From positions 7,912,811 to 7,976,810 of the forward strand of contig JAJEKV010000002.1 in the NCBI GenBank assembly GCA_021234155.1: a stretch of DNA of 64,000 bases. Reading direction: 5' to 3'. Positions 1-10,798 of the stretch are shown in pieces (the first letter of the stretch is position 1; every line of letters starts with the position of its first letter). This stretch comes from Isoetes taiwanensis (lineage: Eukaryota > Streptophyta > Lycopodiopsida > Isoetales > Isoetaceae). Below the pieces are notes generated by a model. It did not search any database. It worked only from the letters and a program-made list of their open reading frames with translations, and was not told the origin of the DNA. Made by a program: the position numbers and the translations under genes.

Positions 1-369
1 AAAATTGTACTTCGTTTCAGTTGCGTATTGCTACTCCCTGAGTAGCTGCGCCACTATTTTCAAAATTAGTCCCGCTTGTAAGACATCACCCAGCATTTCT
101 GTAGGCCGGCCCCTGCTGACCGGGATGAAGTCAAGTCATTCACATTCAAACTCCTGCGGTAGGCCTGGGTGATGTGGAACCGTCAACCGAAATCCAAGGT
201 TGTACGCGACCTGCGCTGACGTGAGGGCAAGCCATTGCTGCAGCTATTCAAGCGTTTCAAAGCACATCTTTGCTTGGGCTACAAAGGAACCTCAGGGTAT
301 CAAGAAGAATTAGGGGACAATACCGGTTCCCACCAAGCGGATGCTGGGCCATCTGCTTAGCGGCGTCTT

Positions 370-900
370 TAAACAACCAAACTCACAGAAAGGTTAAAGC
401 TGAAATTGACAAGCAGACGCTGGACTTATACGAGTCAGAACATTGAATGGAGTAAAGTCCTATTATTGTACTTTCAAACATAATGGAAAATTGGCGTTTG
501 TGGATTATAGAAAACTCAATCAAGCCCGCGGAAAGGATCATTTCCCTCTCCTTCACGGATCAGGTATTTGGAAGATGGCGGGGCCGCGGATGTACTCCTT
601 CATGGGCCCAGCTACTCAGTTGCATAATCAAATATCCATTGAGGAAGAAGATCAACTAAGACTACCTTCACCTCCATAGGTACGCTACAGCACAAAGTCG
701 TTCACTTTGGATTATCGGAAACTCACCATCCACATTTCAGCGCATTATGCTTTTTATTTTTTCGAAATTACATACAGGATTCATCCCTTTACTTGCAAGT
801 CTTTTGGGGATAGCTTCTCCCTTACACCCACGTTATGGACCATTTGGTAAAGAGCTTGAACTGATTTTCAACGACGCGCGTGATCTAGGTCGCCTCAATC
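370..900 (+). pseudogene. Reverse transcriptase fragment of element A
   Basis: From 370 the translation matches the gypsy RT entry region: a KVKAEIDK helix, an RTLNGV segment, GKLAFVDYRKLNQARGKDHF (about 490-545), MYSFMG, and QISIEEEDQ before a stop at 677. Homology resumes at 747 with a MLFIFSK-like RT palm segment. At least two frame changes are needed. The YxDD catalytic box of active gypsy RTs is not recognisable where expected (about 790-850), so the enzyme would be dead even if the frame were repaired. In family terms this domain copies element RNA into DNA. Confidence 0.8.
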
Positions 901-1505
901 GGAAAAGTGCACCTTCACATGTCACCTCAGTGTATACAGGACATATACGTGAGAGTAAACCGCGGCGGCCTATGGACCCAACCAAAATCAAGGCGCATCA
1001 TCAGGCATATCCACCTCACGAACATCAAGGACACCGCGTTCCTTTCTTGGCAAAGAATCCAACTTCTAATACCACCTTTATTCCAAGGGTGCTTACTTGT
1101 TGCCCGATCAAGTTCCTGGTATTTGAAATCCATACACATGGACTTGGACATCGTGATGCAAATCAAGCTTTTTAAAGAACTCAAAGTCAAGCTCAAGGCC
1201 CGTTGTAGTACCACCTCAATGGGATGACATTTCCGTATGCATGTGATGTTTCAGGCTGCGATTGGAGCTGCAATTCTGGCTCAGGTACTTTTAAATCAGG
1301 ACAGCCCGCCGGATAAAGCGGTGAAGGCCAATCCTGTTGGCGCCAGCCTGGCCGACCCGCGGAAGGGAAGCCCCGCCAGCGCTTATCTTTTTACAGTATT
1401 ACCAGCGGCTTTCGACACTATCTTCTTGGTAAGTCAAATTCGCTTTTATACTTTGAATCATCAAGCTCTTCTATATTTAATCAATAAGCGAACCCGCGGG
1501 CGGAA
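900..1505 (+). pseudogene. RT thumb and RNase H fragment of element A
   Basis: The segment at 900-1010 matches the RT thumb/connection (HVTS.., GHI, DPTKIKA). At 1150-1230 an AFKELK-like stretch leads to a PPQWD-type motif. RNase H follows, with DSPPDKA (about 1300-1320), a remnant of the ASRRLADP-type motif, and a well kept HQALLYLINK block at 1459-1488. The segments lie in different frames. In the living enzyme RNase H degrades the RNA strand of the RNA:DNA hybrid during reverse transcription. Element B has the same HQALLYLINK block at about 24620-24660. Confidence 0.75.
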
Positions 1506-1559
1506 TTGCTTTCGTGGATAACAGTGTACAAGTTTACCCGCTTCGGAAATTATTCACAA

Positions 1560-2945
1560 GCGGGCCCAGCTCACGCGGTCCACGAGCTATCTTTCGCATA
1601 CACGGATGATCCCTCGGAGGGATTCCGCGATGCCATGGGATGCTCAAACATTCACAGTCGCTGCCGCGCCTCATTGGTACCCACGACTATCCAGCGCTTT
1701 CTCCTCCAGGCCTCGAGTCAAGTGACCTACGCTCTCTCGGAAAGACAACTTCTGCATAAACAGCAATTCCTTCCAGCGAAGTCTGAGATTATCACGATGG
1801 ATTTGCTGGCCATCTCTATAAATGTGCTTAAGAACAATGTACTCCGTGATGTATTTCTTCCCTCCAGAGTCCACTGATCTGAATCAAAACAAGCCCGCGA
1901 AGGACTTGGCGTGTCATTCAGTGGAACAACCGCGTGAGAAACTCCTCCTTCTTTGGGTATTCTGGCCGCAGCTTTTCAAAGTGCTCACAAATACACCGCG
2001 CCGCGTGTGATGTTTGTCGAGCTTAGTAGACCGCGGCAGTGGCGGCTCACCGCTCCGTAATATGCCGCCTCTCCCTTTGCCAAATGGGGTATATGGATTT
2101 TGTTAGTCCCATGGGCCACGCGAAAATCAACGCTAGGGCAGCATGCATTCTAGTCTTCACCGGACTATGCAACCAAATGGGCTGGAAAGTGTGCTCTACT
2201 GACAACCACGGCTGCTAGGTACAGCTAAGGTTCTCTCTGGAGAACATATCCGCTGATTTGGATATCCGCCAAAATAGTTAGTATTGCGTGATTCATTTCA
2301 TCAATCACACTATTCTTTGAACTTCACTAACTATACCGCACATTCATCACAGGAAAAGCCGTAGCCTTACTATCAGTAGTAATGGCAGGTGAAAGCACAA
2401 ACAAAGGTGCTTATCCACGTGCAGAAGAAGATTTGTGATCCTGCAGAAGATTGGCAAGATAAATTTACCTCTGAGTTTACTTAGGACTTACAATACATAT
2501 ACAAGAAGTAGCAGAAGCTGAGTCAAACACCTTTAAAACGTAGCATGGCCAAGAGGCTCTTATGCCTTTTTGATTCATTTACCCTCCCTCAAATTTAGGT
2601 TAGCGGAGACATAATCCATATGACAGCTTTGCAGAGCGAGTTTATCAACTGGAACAGCTGGATGAGACTTGAAGAGATGCTTTTCTTGGAGCTAACAAGG
2701 CAAACAACTACAAAACAATGGCATGACAAACACATCAAAACAAAACTTTTTCAAGATTGGCGACTTGGATTCTTCTTTCACATTTCGGGATATCAACAAC
2801 ATCACAGCAGAGCTCAAGCTCGGATGCATTTTAGGACCATACAAAATTTCAAAGGATACCACATCACAGAGTTTACAATTACAAGAGTGGATGGCACTCA
2901 AATTTCCTACATTAGTCAGTAGATTTAGGCTCAAGGAATTTCAAA
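1560..2945 (+). pseudogene. Integrase fragment of element A
   Basis: An N-terminal region (about 1880-2010) with weak integrase similarity is followed by the core. A DYATKWAGK stretch at 2163-2189 corresponds to the first catalytic Asp in the TDYATKW motif of Tat/Athila integrases. An HFINHTI stretch near 2297 corresponds to the SDxGTHF region, but its catalytic Asp is not visible. A TPLK..MAKRLLCLF-like segment near 2530-2560 is the usual TPF.LVYG.EAL motif. The C-terminal domain is readable across two overlapping frames: QWHDKHIKTKLFQ (2717-2755), a GDL strand, GPYKI (2848-2862), and a DGTQI..LVSRFRLKEF ending. This is the best preserved part of element A. In an active element integrase inserts the DNA copy into the genome. 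Confidence 0.85.
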
Positions 2946-2949
2946 CCCC

Positions 2950-5900
2950 TATTTCGCGGCATCCTTGAAGCTCAAGAACAAAATTTACAACAAGATTACC
3001 ACTTGTACCGATTTACTTAAGAAACACTTTTTTTTCTATATATACAAAAATTGCACGAGAAGGCTACAATTGGCCTTAGGATTTTCACGAAATTACAATA
3101 AATAAAATTAGAAAACCCTATCATGCGCCAGCCTTTACTGCGAGGCATACTCGGAGGATCACGGAAATACAATTTCTACGACCACTCCGGCTAAACGATG
3201 CCTCGGCGTGGGTTCATCGGAGTTGGCAGCCAGATTACCTCAACCAGAGATCCATAGGAATCCGGCGGTCCTCCCGAGGCGCCCTGGTCGGCGTATCCAT
3301 GCGCATATAATCCATTCAGCGGAAGCTCGCCGGACCTTTGTGCTCCGAGGGAGTTCTCCATCTTCCGCGAATTTTGGTTCTTCTCGGCCAGACCCAACGC
3401 TTCCAATTTGTGGCCAGGCCACCAGCCCTAGGCTATTCCACGAAAGTCACCTCGCGAGATGTCAGTAATCATTCCCCGATATTTTTGTACACCGCAAACA
3501 CCGACTCCTCTTTTTAATATTACGACAAGCTGCCGTGATTAATCACGTCACTTCATTTAAGAGTTTATTCTCCGCGGGAACTCCTCCGCATCTTAGTGCG
3601 AAGGGCATCTCTTAAAGATTCTCAATGCGTCGATCTTCGACCGCGTATCTCCCGCGACTCTCACAAAAAAACCCTTCTAGCCGTCACTTCCACTCCTCCT
3701 TTTCACTCATACCACTCCCTCCGTCCTTAGGCCATTACTCAAAACGACCTCGACCTTCAAGATGGCTTCTACCTCAAGAACTCAACACTCAGCAGCGCAC
3801 CAATGGATCCGTGCCGGTGATCCAGAAATATCAAGTTCGTTTCTTCATACCTTTTGACTCCCATACAGCATCACTATAACTATCTGGTGAGTTCGGATTA
3901 TTTCATTTTATACTTGAGACTCCGGCTCCCAGCAAGAACAAATTACAGCAATTTGTAACTTTAGTAAGCCCGAGGAAGATGGATATACTCACAAGTCGAT
4001 GAAACCCTATACTCCTAAACCCCTCAAACCATAGCCTCTTGCCTTTTCTCTGCAATCCGCCCAATGCACCTTGTCTTACCTTAGCGTTAAGTAAATACTG
4101 GTATTTCCAAGTGCTCTATTCCTTATAATGCTGCACAAACCAAAGGCATCACCTTTCCAAAGCAACATGAGTACGCTGCAAGTTTCTTTGGAGGAAATTT
4201 TGGGATTTACTCATAGAAGGAATACCTCTATGCGATGTTTTCTACCATGCATGCTATATCCTCACCAACACCAGCTAGAACAATCAAGTTGGACTCAGCT
4301 CACGTATGTCGGAGATTTCCATGGGGAACTTGTGGACTAGGAAAAATCCTAATATACTCAGGAATGCCCATGAGGCCACTTCAGACTTTCATTAATCAAA
4401 CAGGACCCCACAGCGCCCATCATGCCCCTTCTCCACCAGGCTAAACATCGACCTTGTGACCCAGTGCTTTGAAAGGTCTTCAACCAAGCCTCCTCCTCCT
4501 TCGGCACCATCAATCTACGTGACCAACTCAGGACCAGTATTTCACAACCCACGAAATCTCCACCTCCTGTAAGAGAATTCAATTCTCACAAAACCTAGTA
4601 TACGGCTGATAACCAACCACCAGAACAACAACGATTAACCTTGTGCAACTTAATTCACTTCCGGACTCAGCAGCATTTAAAACGCGTGGCGGCCCCAACA
4701 AAACTCCATTGATCTCACGAGTACTCACAAGGACACTCCACCGGCCAACCAGGATCTATATAAACAAAGGGTAGCGGACCAAACATCCCATCCACCTCCT
4801 CACCGCAGATACCTGATGGGGCTATCTCGGCTACTGCCAGTACCCTCCGTGATCATCACGAACTTCCTGCAAAGCGTACGGGGGCCGACCGCGAAGTCAT
4901 TAGACCAGCTCCAAACCCGAGAATCACCTTACTTTGAGGCCGATTTGGGGCATTTGTAAGAGGCGAGAGAAGAAGCCTTGCACAATCAATTCGCGATCCA
5001 TCGAGCAGCCTTCATCAATCCCAGCACATTGTCAAGAACTCAAAGAGTCCCTCAAACAAAAAGCGGCACCAAGTACGGAAGATCACTGAGACCGCGGCTA
5101 CAACAATCACGAGGTTTATCACGAATAATGCTACTCGGCCAGAGCGGCACGCCAAATGCGGCCAACGATGCGCAGGTCAAGTCGACTTTCCGAAACCACC
5201 TTGAATAAGGATGCTCACGCCGCATCTCAAGGCAGTTAGACCCGATCACGGCCTGACCTTTGCGGATGCTCTTGGAAATAAGCTGCACTCGGCAAGGACT
5301 TACCAAGCCCACTCAGGCTTAAATCCTCTTGATTCCCAACTTCTCTAGACAAATCCGGACACCTCCTTGCACCAAGTCCGCGGCGCAGACCAGTCTCTCG
5401 AGGGCAACAAGATATCATTGCAGTTACAGGAATCGGCTTTTCGAATGCATTTGTGGTGTGAGGATGATCACGGGGAAGAAAAGCGGAACAAACCCTATGA
5501 AACGCCTGCTGTTCCCTGGACTATCGAAGCCCAGCCCGATTCACCATGACTATGTGCAAGCCAAGGAAAAACACACTGCACTATGCAAGGCTGAGAGCAA
5601 GGGTGATACACAAGTCACATTTTGTAGGCGTGCTCGAGCGACGTGGCCCATGATGTAAATCCGCGAGCAGAGGCTACACTTTGTGCTCTAAATCAATTTG
5701 ATATCCTCTGGTTGGATCTAGAGACCATTTTACGCTCTCACAACCACTTGGCCCACAGCATATCATACCGCGACTTCTACGGCACATATTACCGAGGCTC
5801 ATCTGGATAAGCGCCTTTGAGAACTTTAAGGAATGCAGTGGCCGGAGTTCTTTTGGCCAAGAAGAACAAGTACCTCAAGATACAAAATTTACTTTATTCC

Positions 5901-6400
5901 ACCTCGGAGATACATGCCTCTTCTCTACGAGAAAATTGAGCTATAGCTGTTGTTGAACTTAGCAGCAGCTCGCCAGTTATATACAACTCTGAACAGAACT
6001 TGACCTTACCCGCGATTATTTCTTACAACATTATGCTTCCTTACCTGATGCACTGCGGAGCTGAAGCAGGCGTCCTCACGATGAGTAGGACCACATACTG
6101 TGGCGGCCACATATACACATTCAGTGCATAGAACGATTACCAAAGCGGCTACACAGGAAGATATTATTGGAATTCCAGAGCAGTCACGGGATAGCCCGGC
6201 ACCAACCCCAAACAACCAGAGTACACTACTTAGAAGCTTTGGATACCCACCTCTGATCGAGTCAATTCCCGGCATGGAGACAAAATTACGGATCAGTCAA
6301 AGAACATGCAGATTAAGACACTGCGGCAATTCTGGCTGATTAAGCGTTAGGACCCGCGCTTCATCATGACCCTTAAATGCGGCGTGAGATGAGACTGAAC
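2950..6400. other. No recognised gene; GC-rich, possibly the 3' extra region of element A
   Basis: This stretch follows directly after the element A integrase, in the position where element B has about 4 kb of extra sequence before its 3' LTR. Plus-strand reading frames are short (up to 109 codons at 5329-5655) and rich in Ser, Pro, Arg and Gln. One starts MASTSRTQHS at 3759, which resembles the basic, low-complexity N-termini of extra ORFs in plant gypsy elements, but I cannot name a domain. No LTR resembling those of element B was seen here. It may equally be unrelated sequence. Confidence 0.3.
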
Positions 6401-8750
6401 AACACAACAAGCTGAATGCCATACCCGATGCGTGTGCATTGGAAGGCGCCCAGAATGCAATTTACGGTCTTACTTAACCTTCGCAGGCCAAACTTCTGGT
6501 GATCCGCCATGGCCCCGGCAGCGAGTGCATGCGGCCTCGCGGCCATATCGAGTATAGAAGCGCAAGTGCGGATCCATTTGCAACCCCAAATGCAAATCTT
6601 TGGAAAGTTGAGTTGGACCTTGTCTTATACATGGAGATCACAAATCTTCCATCTGAGATCCGCGCCCTTATTTGGAACATGATTTCCTGAAGGAAAGCTT
6701 TCTCATGGGCGGCCCAGCAGATGTTTGGCATCGGACTTCGACAAATCTGGAAAGGGCAGCGAACAACTTGCTCGGTGAATCACGATGCATTTGGAGCCTC
6801 CTCATCTCTCTATATTCAGATCCGAGAAGATGAGCGGAATTCCCACCCCACGGAATTTCTTTATTTTCTAGCCAATAGAAATTATAGATTTAGAGAGGTA
6901 GTAGCCTGCGCAGGGGCCTGCGGTCTGTCACTTGCTTTGCATGAGGCGAGAGCCTTTAACCCGCGGTATCGAAGAGGTCCACGAAACACGGCATTCAAGC
7001 TCTCAAAAGGCGAAGACCCAAAGTAGGATACAGGCCACTACTTGTCATTAACGCGGCTATGGGCCAATGGATTCTGCCGTGCCAAGTAATTAAGGCCGCG
7101 TTTCATCTCATGATGAGGATCGAGATTGAGCGTAAAGCCACTCAAATTATTCCTATATATTGTAGCATTTTTGCTCCTTCCGGGAGGATTCGGAGTATTC
7201 TTTTGTATCACCTCTGAGCCGGAACATCGATGCGCTGTGTCAGCTCTTGAGCCTTCATTGGCGCCATTTTGATCAATGGATTGCCGTGACTGTCACGAAA
7301 TTATCTTGTATGTTTCATTATATTGCAGTGCCGTTTATGGGTTTTCTGAACCCGCCATACCATTATAAAATCCAGCGTGACAAAAGAGTGCTATAGAGTT
7401 TGCGGACTTCAAGGATCTCCGCGAGAGATCTGTCCCTCGAGGCGATCCGTGCGGACCCAAACACTCTAGGCGTAGATTTAGTTTTTTCACGGGGCGTGAG
7501 GCAGGGGTTGCAGATATAGCAGGGATTCGATTTGGTATACTCATATGGACTTTCATGGAATTAGAAGATCCGCAGGCATAGCATATTATATGAGAACCTG
7601 AAATGAGGCATATGGTAGAGTAGATCTGAGAGGGTTTAAATTCTAGCAAGCATTGGGACAAGGGTACAGACAATAGGAAGATCTTTATAAGCGAAATTTA
7701 TTATTTTTCCTTTAAAACAAGTCCCCAGGTTCTCATGAAGTCTTAGGGCGGATGTCCATTTTTGTTGAGGCAGGTGTGCTTAAATTCTTTGCCTCATGGT
7801 GAAACCTCCTTACAAGGAGATTTTAATGAGTAAATATTAGGAGCAATGACAATTGCTAGTCTTGATGGTAGACGATATAGGTTGGGGAAATGATTAAATC
7901 TTCTTTGTTGTACCCGCAAGGAGTTTGGACCCACCAAGTGATTCTCAATATAAATTTCCAAATGGAACGGCTTCATTACACACCCGCGGAGGTGCCTAGT
8001 GTAGTAGATTTATTGATAGCTGGCAGCCAGGTTTAATAGAAGAATGGTAAACGGTGACGTGAAGGGGCTGGTGGATCATGGCGGATATCTTTATTTCTAA
8101 TAGCTTCACGAGATGAGCGATATGATGACCGGAAGGAAAGGCGCTGATGGAATTGCCCTAAATTTCCGTAAATTTTCATAAAGGCGGATAAAGTATCGGA
8201 GCTCTATGTATTACAAACCCAATAGACCGTTGGCCAAATAATGCAGTGGACATGATTACATTACTTGGAACTGTAGTGCTAGATCTTTAGAGTGTATCCA
8301 CCGGAGAAGGCAGAGGAGTTTGCCATGCAATAGTAGTTTGACATAGAATTATAAAAAGAAGAGAGCCCAGAGTTTAAAGCATTAAGGGCTCAAAGAAATT
8401 TGAGTCAAAGCAGGAATACATGAGATTAGTGAAAAGGTAGAGAAGAAATTTACACCTATGACATTTGCAAATGATGGATAGGTTACTTAAGAGCCCAAAA
8501 GAGACACAGGAGTGAATCAAGCCAAAACCTGGCCTTTTCACGGTGGATAGGATGAAGCTTCTAAAATACATACCTGATTTGTGGCCATATTCAGGATCTG
8601 ATAGATAATCGGTGAGTGCAATATATAGCGAGGTGAGTGGAGTTCAGCGAGGAGGATATTCAGTTTGGCTTACAATCATTTAGAGATAAAGTAAGGCGGT
8701 CGAACAGTTGGTAGCTGAGATGTTTTAAATAAGTGACTCAAATCTTTCGG
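6400..8750. other. No recognised gene
   Basis: I see only short open frames on both strands (101 codons at 6721-7023 plus, 112 codons at 7338-7673 minus), without a domain I can name. Because LINE reverse transcriptase homology begins about 8750 on the plus strand, the upstream sequence may include the remains of that LINE's endonuclease and ORF1. No endonuclease motif is convincing, so I leave it unassigned. Confidence 0.3.
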
Positions 8751-10170
8751 GAGGTTCTTTGAAGTTAATGAATCTTTGATCCTGAGAGATGGATTCTGGC
8801 GGTTAAGCGGAGTAAATAAAGGTTATCCCTTACATAAAGTGAGGAGGCGAGAAGATCAAATAATTATAGAATGATAATGGATTTAGTAATCTTTTCTGAA
8901 ACTCTTGCCGCATGGTGAGCGGAAAGATTAGTGGATGAGGTGAGAACAGTATTACGAGGAGCAATGGGACAAAGCGGGCTTTGGGCTGAAGAAATTAACA
9001 ATAGATCATTTGGTGCATTTAAAATGCTTGATGATTGATTAGGTCGGGGCTGAAACCATTATATACACTTGCACATAGATTCACAAAGCATTTGATATAG
9101 TGGATAGGGGAATCTTTAGGGTACTTGGCCCAAGGAGATGCTTGGGATTCAGTGGGATTGAAGCAGTATACAAGTTGCTATATGAAGAGTATTATGGATT
9201 TCAGTTATCATTTCCTTATTGTAAGGCAGGGGATGGTTGAGGTGATTAGTAACGCATAGGGGTTTAAGCGAGGATGCCCTATATCTCCTACCTTGTTAGG
9301 ATTGTTTATAGACTGATTAGAAGAATGGATCCCATACATTGAGGAGAGATGAAGTCTGACACTAGGTGGCTATATCACAGAGTATGTTGTTATATCACGG
9401 ACAGCATAGTTAATTTTATCAGTGGTGGCGGGTATCACGAAACATTTAGGCATATATCTCTATTTTGTGGTAGCAAGGGCATGAAAGTGAATCACAGGTA
9501 AAACCAAAGGCAGTTATCTTGAGGGCTTAAAGTTGCAGGCATCTCGAGTTTTTGTATAAGAGTGACAGTGGAATGGTGGACTCATATAAGTACACGGGGG
9601 TTCATGTGGATAAAAGTCAGGTTCAGGAATGGTGATGGGGCTAGGGTGAGTGCAGTTAAAGTCTTTTGCTTCATGCGGTAGCAGTGCAAAAGCGGATATT
9701 TGGAACTTTGGGTTTAAGAAAAGAATGCGCATAGTTCTTGTACAAAATTTCATGCGTGTTATATGGCTTATGAGGTGGGCACTGGACTAGGAAGACACTT
9801 GGAAAGGTAGAAAGGTCAGGAAAGATTTTTAGAGTGAGGGTAGATTCATGCAAACTCCTGATATGATACTAGTGGAATGTGGCCTAATCAGCTAGAAGCC
9901 CGAGCGTTATACAAGAGCCCTAGAATATATTTTACAAGAGAAATACGGAATGGACATGCATGAAATTGCTTACCTAAGTTACCCATGGGTATGCTTGAAT
10001 CCGCAAGGATAGTATCTTAGAAGTCACAGTGTGGATGGGAAAGTAGGGATTGAATACTCATGATTTATTTGGCAGAGCCTTACGGAAAATGTAGAACTGC
10101 AGGTACAAGAAACATGTATGAGAGAGGAGTCTTAAGGTTTCTGAGGTAAAAAAATCATTTATAAGCGATC
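8750..10170 (+). mobile_element. LINE (non-LTR) retrotransposon fragment with a GxKxGCPxSP-type reverse transcriptase
   Basis: Several plus-strand segments read as a LINE reverse transcriptase in order. Near 8840-8960 there is a LNKAPDSD-like fingers region and an AERLVDEVRTVL stretch. A KPLYTL..AFDIVDR-like palm motif A follows at about 9050-9110. The strongest block is GFKRGCPISPTLLGLFID then LEEWI at about 9260-9331, with one in-frame TGA. FCGSKGMKVNHR at about 9463-9498 precedes a KTK motif. After the RT come VHVDKS-like and SFASC-like post-RT segments, and a segment starting at about 9871 (LVECGLI) typical of the C-terminal part of this LINE type. Frames change often. No YADD box is intact. 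This type of motif belongs to CR1/RTE-like or related LINE groups, not to the L1 group that dominates flowering plants; the clade is inferred. Confidence 0.7.
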
Positions 10171-10705
10171 AACTTCCAATCTCCACCTCCTTCCGACAAC
10201 CAAGATAATGTTTAAAGTGAAGGGAGTTTTAGATGAAACATAGACATGCAATTAGTAGAATCATTTCATTACTTCCTAAATTTGGGAGTGGAGTAGGTAG
10301 ATGGAATAATGTACCTCATGTAGGCTCGGGATAGCTATAGAGTTATGCGACTTGGAAGGATTAAGAAGATAGAGGAACCACGTTCTTCTCGATGTCATGA
10401 TATACGAGTCTTAAATCACATGTATATCAAGTCTTTATCTTGGAGTTGGTTACCTTTTTTTTGAGTTAGCGAAACATCATTGGTAAGTTTACTCCAATTT
10501 GAGTGATGGAACAAAAGAGCTGATTGTTAAAAGATCTTGTATTAATGAAGAGGAGGACAAATTAGGAGAGATCCCAGTGCATTTCTTTCTGAGGATGCAT
10601 TAGAGGATATTTTATAATGATTAATTGTATGACTCTGGGCGTCTCATAGACCTGGTGGTCTGGGGGCAGTAGTAAATGCGACACCATTTTCATTTCAGAA
10701 AAGTT
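10170..10705. other. No recognised gene
   Basis: Moderately AT-rich sequence after the LINE fragment. I see no coding similarity, no clear poly(A) tail of the LINE and no repeat boundary. Confidence 0.3.
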
Positions 10706-10798
10706 GCCTCCCTCCCCTCCCTCCCTCCTCCTCCTCCTCTCTCTCCTCCCTCTCTCTCCCTCTCCCTCCCTCTCTCTCTCTCCCTCCCTCCCTCCCTC
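10706..10798 (+). repeat. Polypyrimidine (CCCT/CT/CTC) tract
   Basis: A run of about 93 bases made almost only of C and T, with CCCT, CT and CTC sub-repeats, ending in CCCTCCCTCCCTCCCTC. The minus strand is GA-rich with several GGGA runs, so the tract could form a purine-motif triplex or a G-quadruplex. The Arg/Glu-rich minus-strand frame and Pro/Ser/Leu-rich plus-strand frame over it are artefacts of this composition. Confidence 0.95.

Larger units (their letters stand above)
1..2950 (+). mobile_element. Ty3/gypsy retrotransposon A (Tat/Athila-like), 5'-truncated by the window edge, decayed
   Basis: Pieces of a gypsy pol polyprotein follow in the correct order: an RT entry linker from about 370, RT, RNase H, integrase core, and an integrase C-terminal segment ending near 2945. 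Homology jumps between frames and crosses stops, so this is a pseudogenised copy. The same domain wording recurs in element B (19639-30664): the RT block around DYRKLNQ, the RNase H block HQALLYLINK and the integrase end ending in LVNGF/LVSRF. A and B therefore belong to one family. The style of RT and integrase resembles the non-chromodomain Tat/Athila branch; no chromodomain follows the integrase. The gag, protease and 5' LTR would lie left of the window. No 3' LTR was found. Confidence 0.85.
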
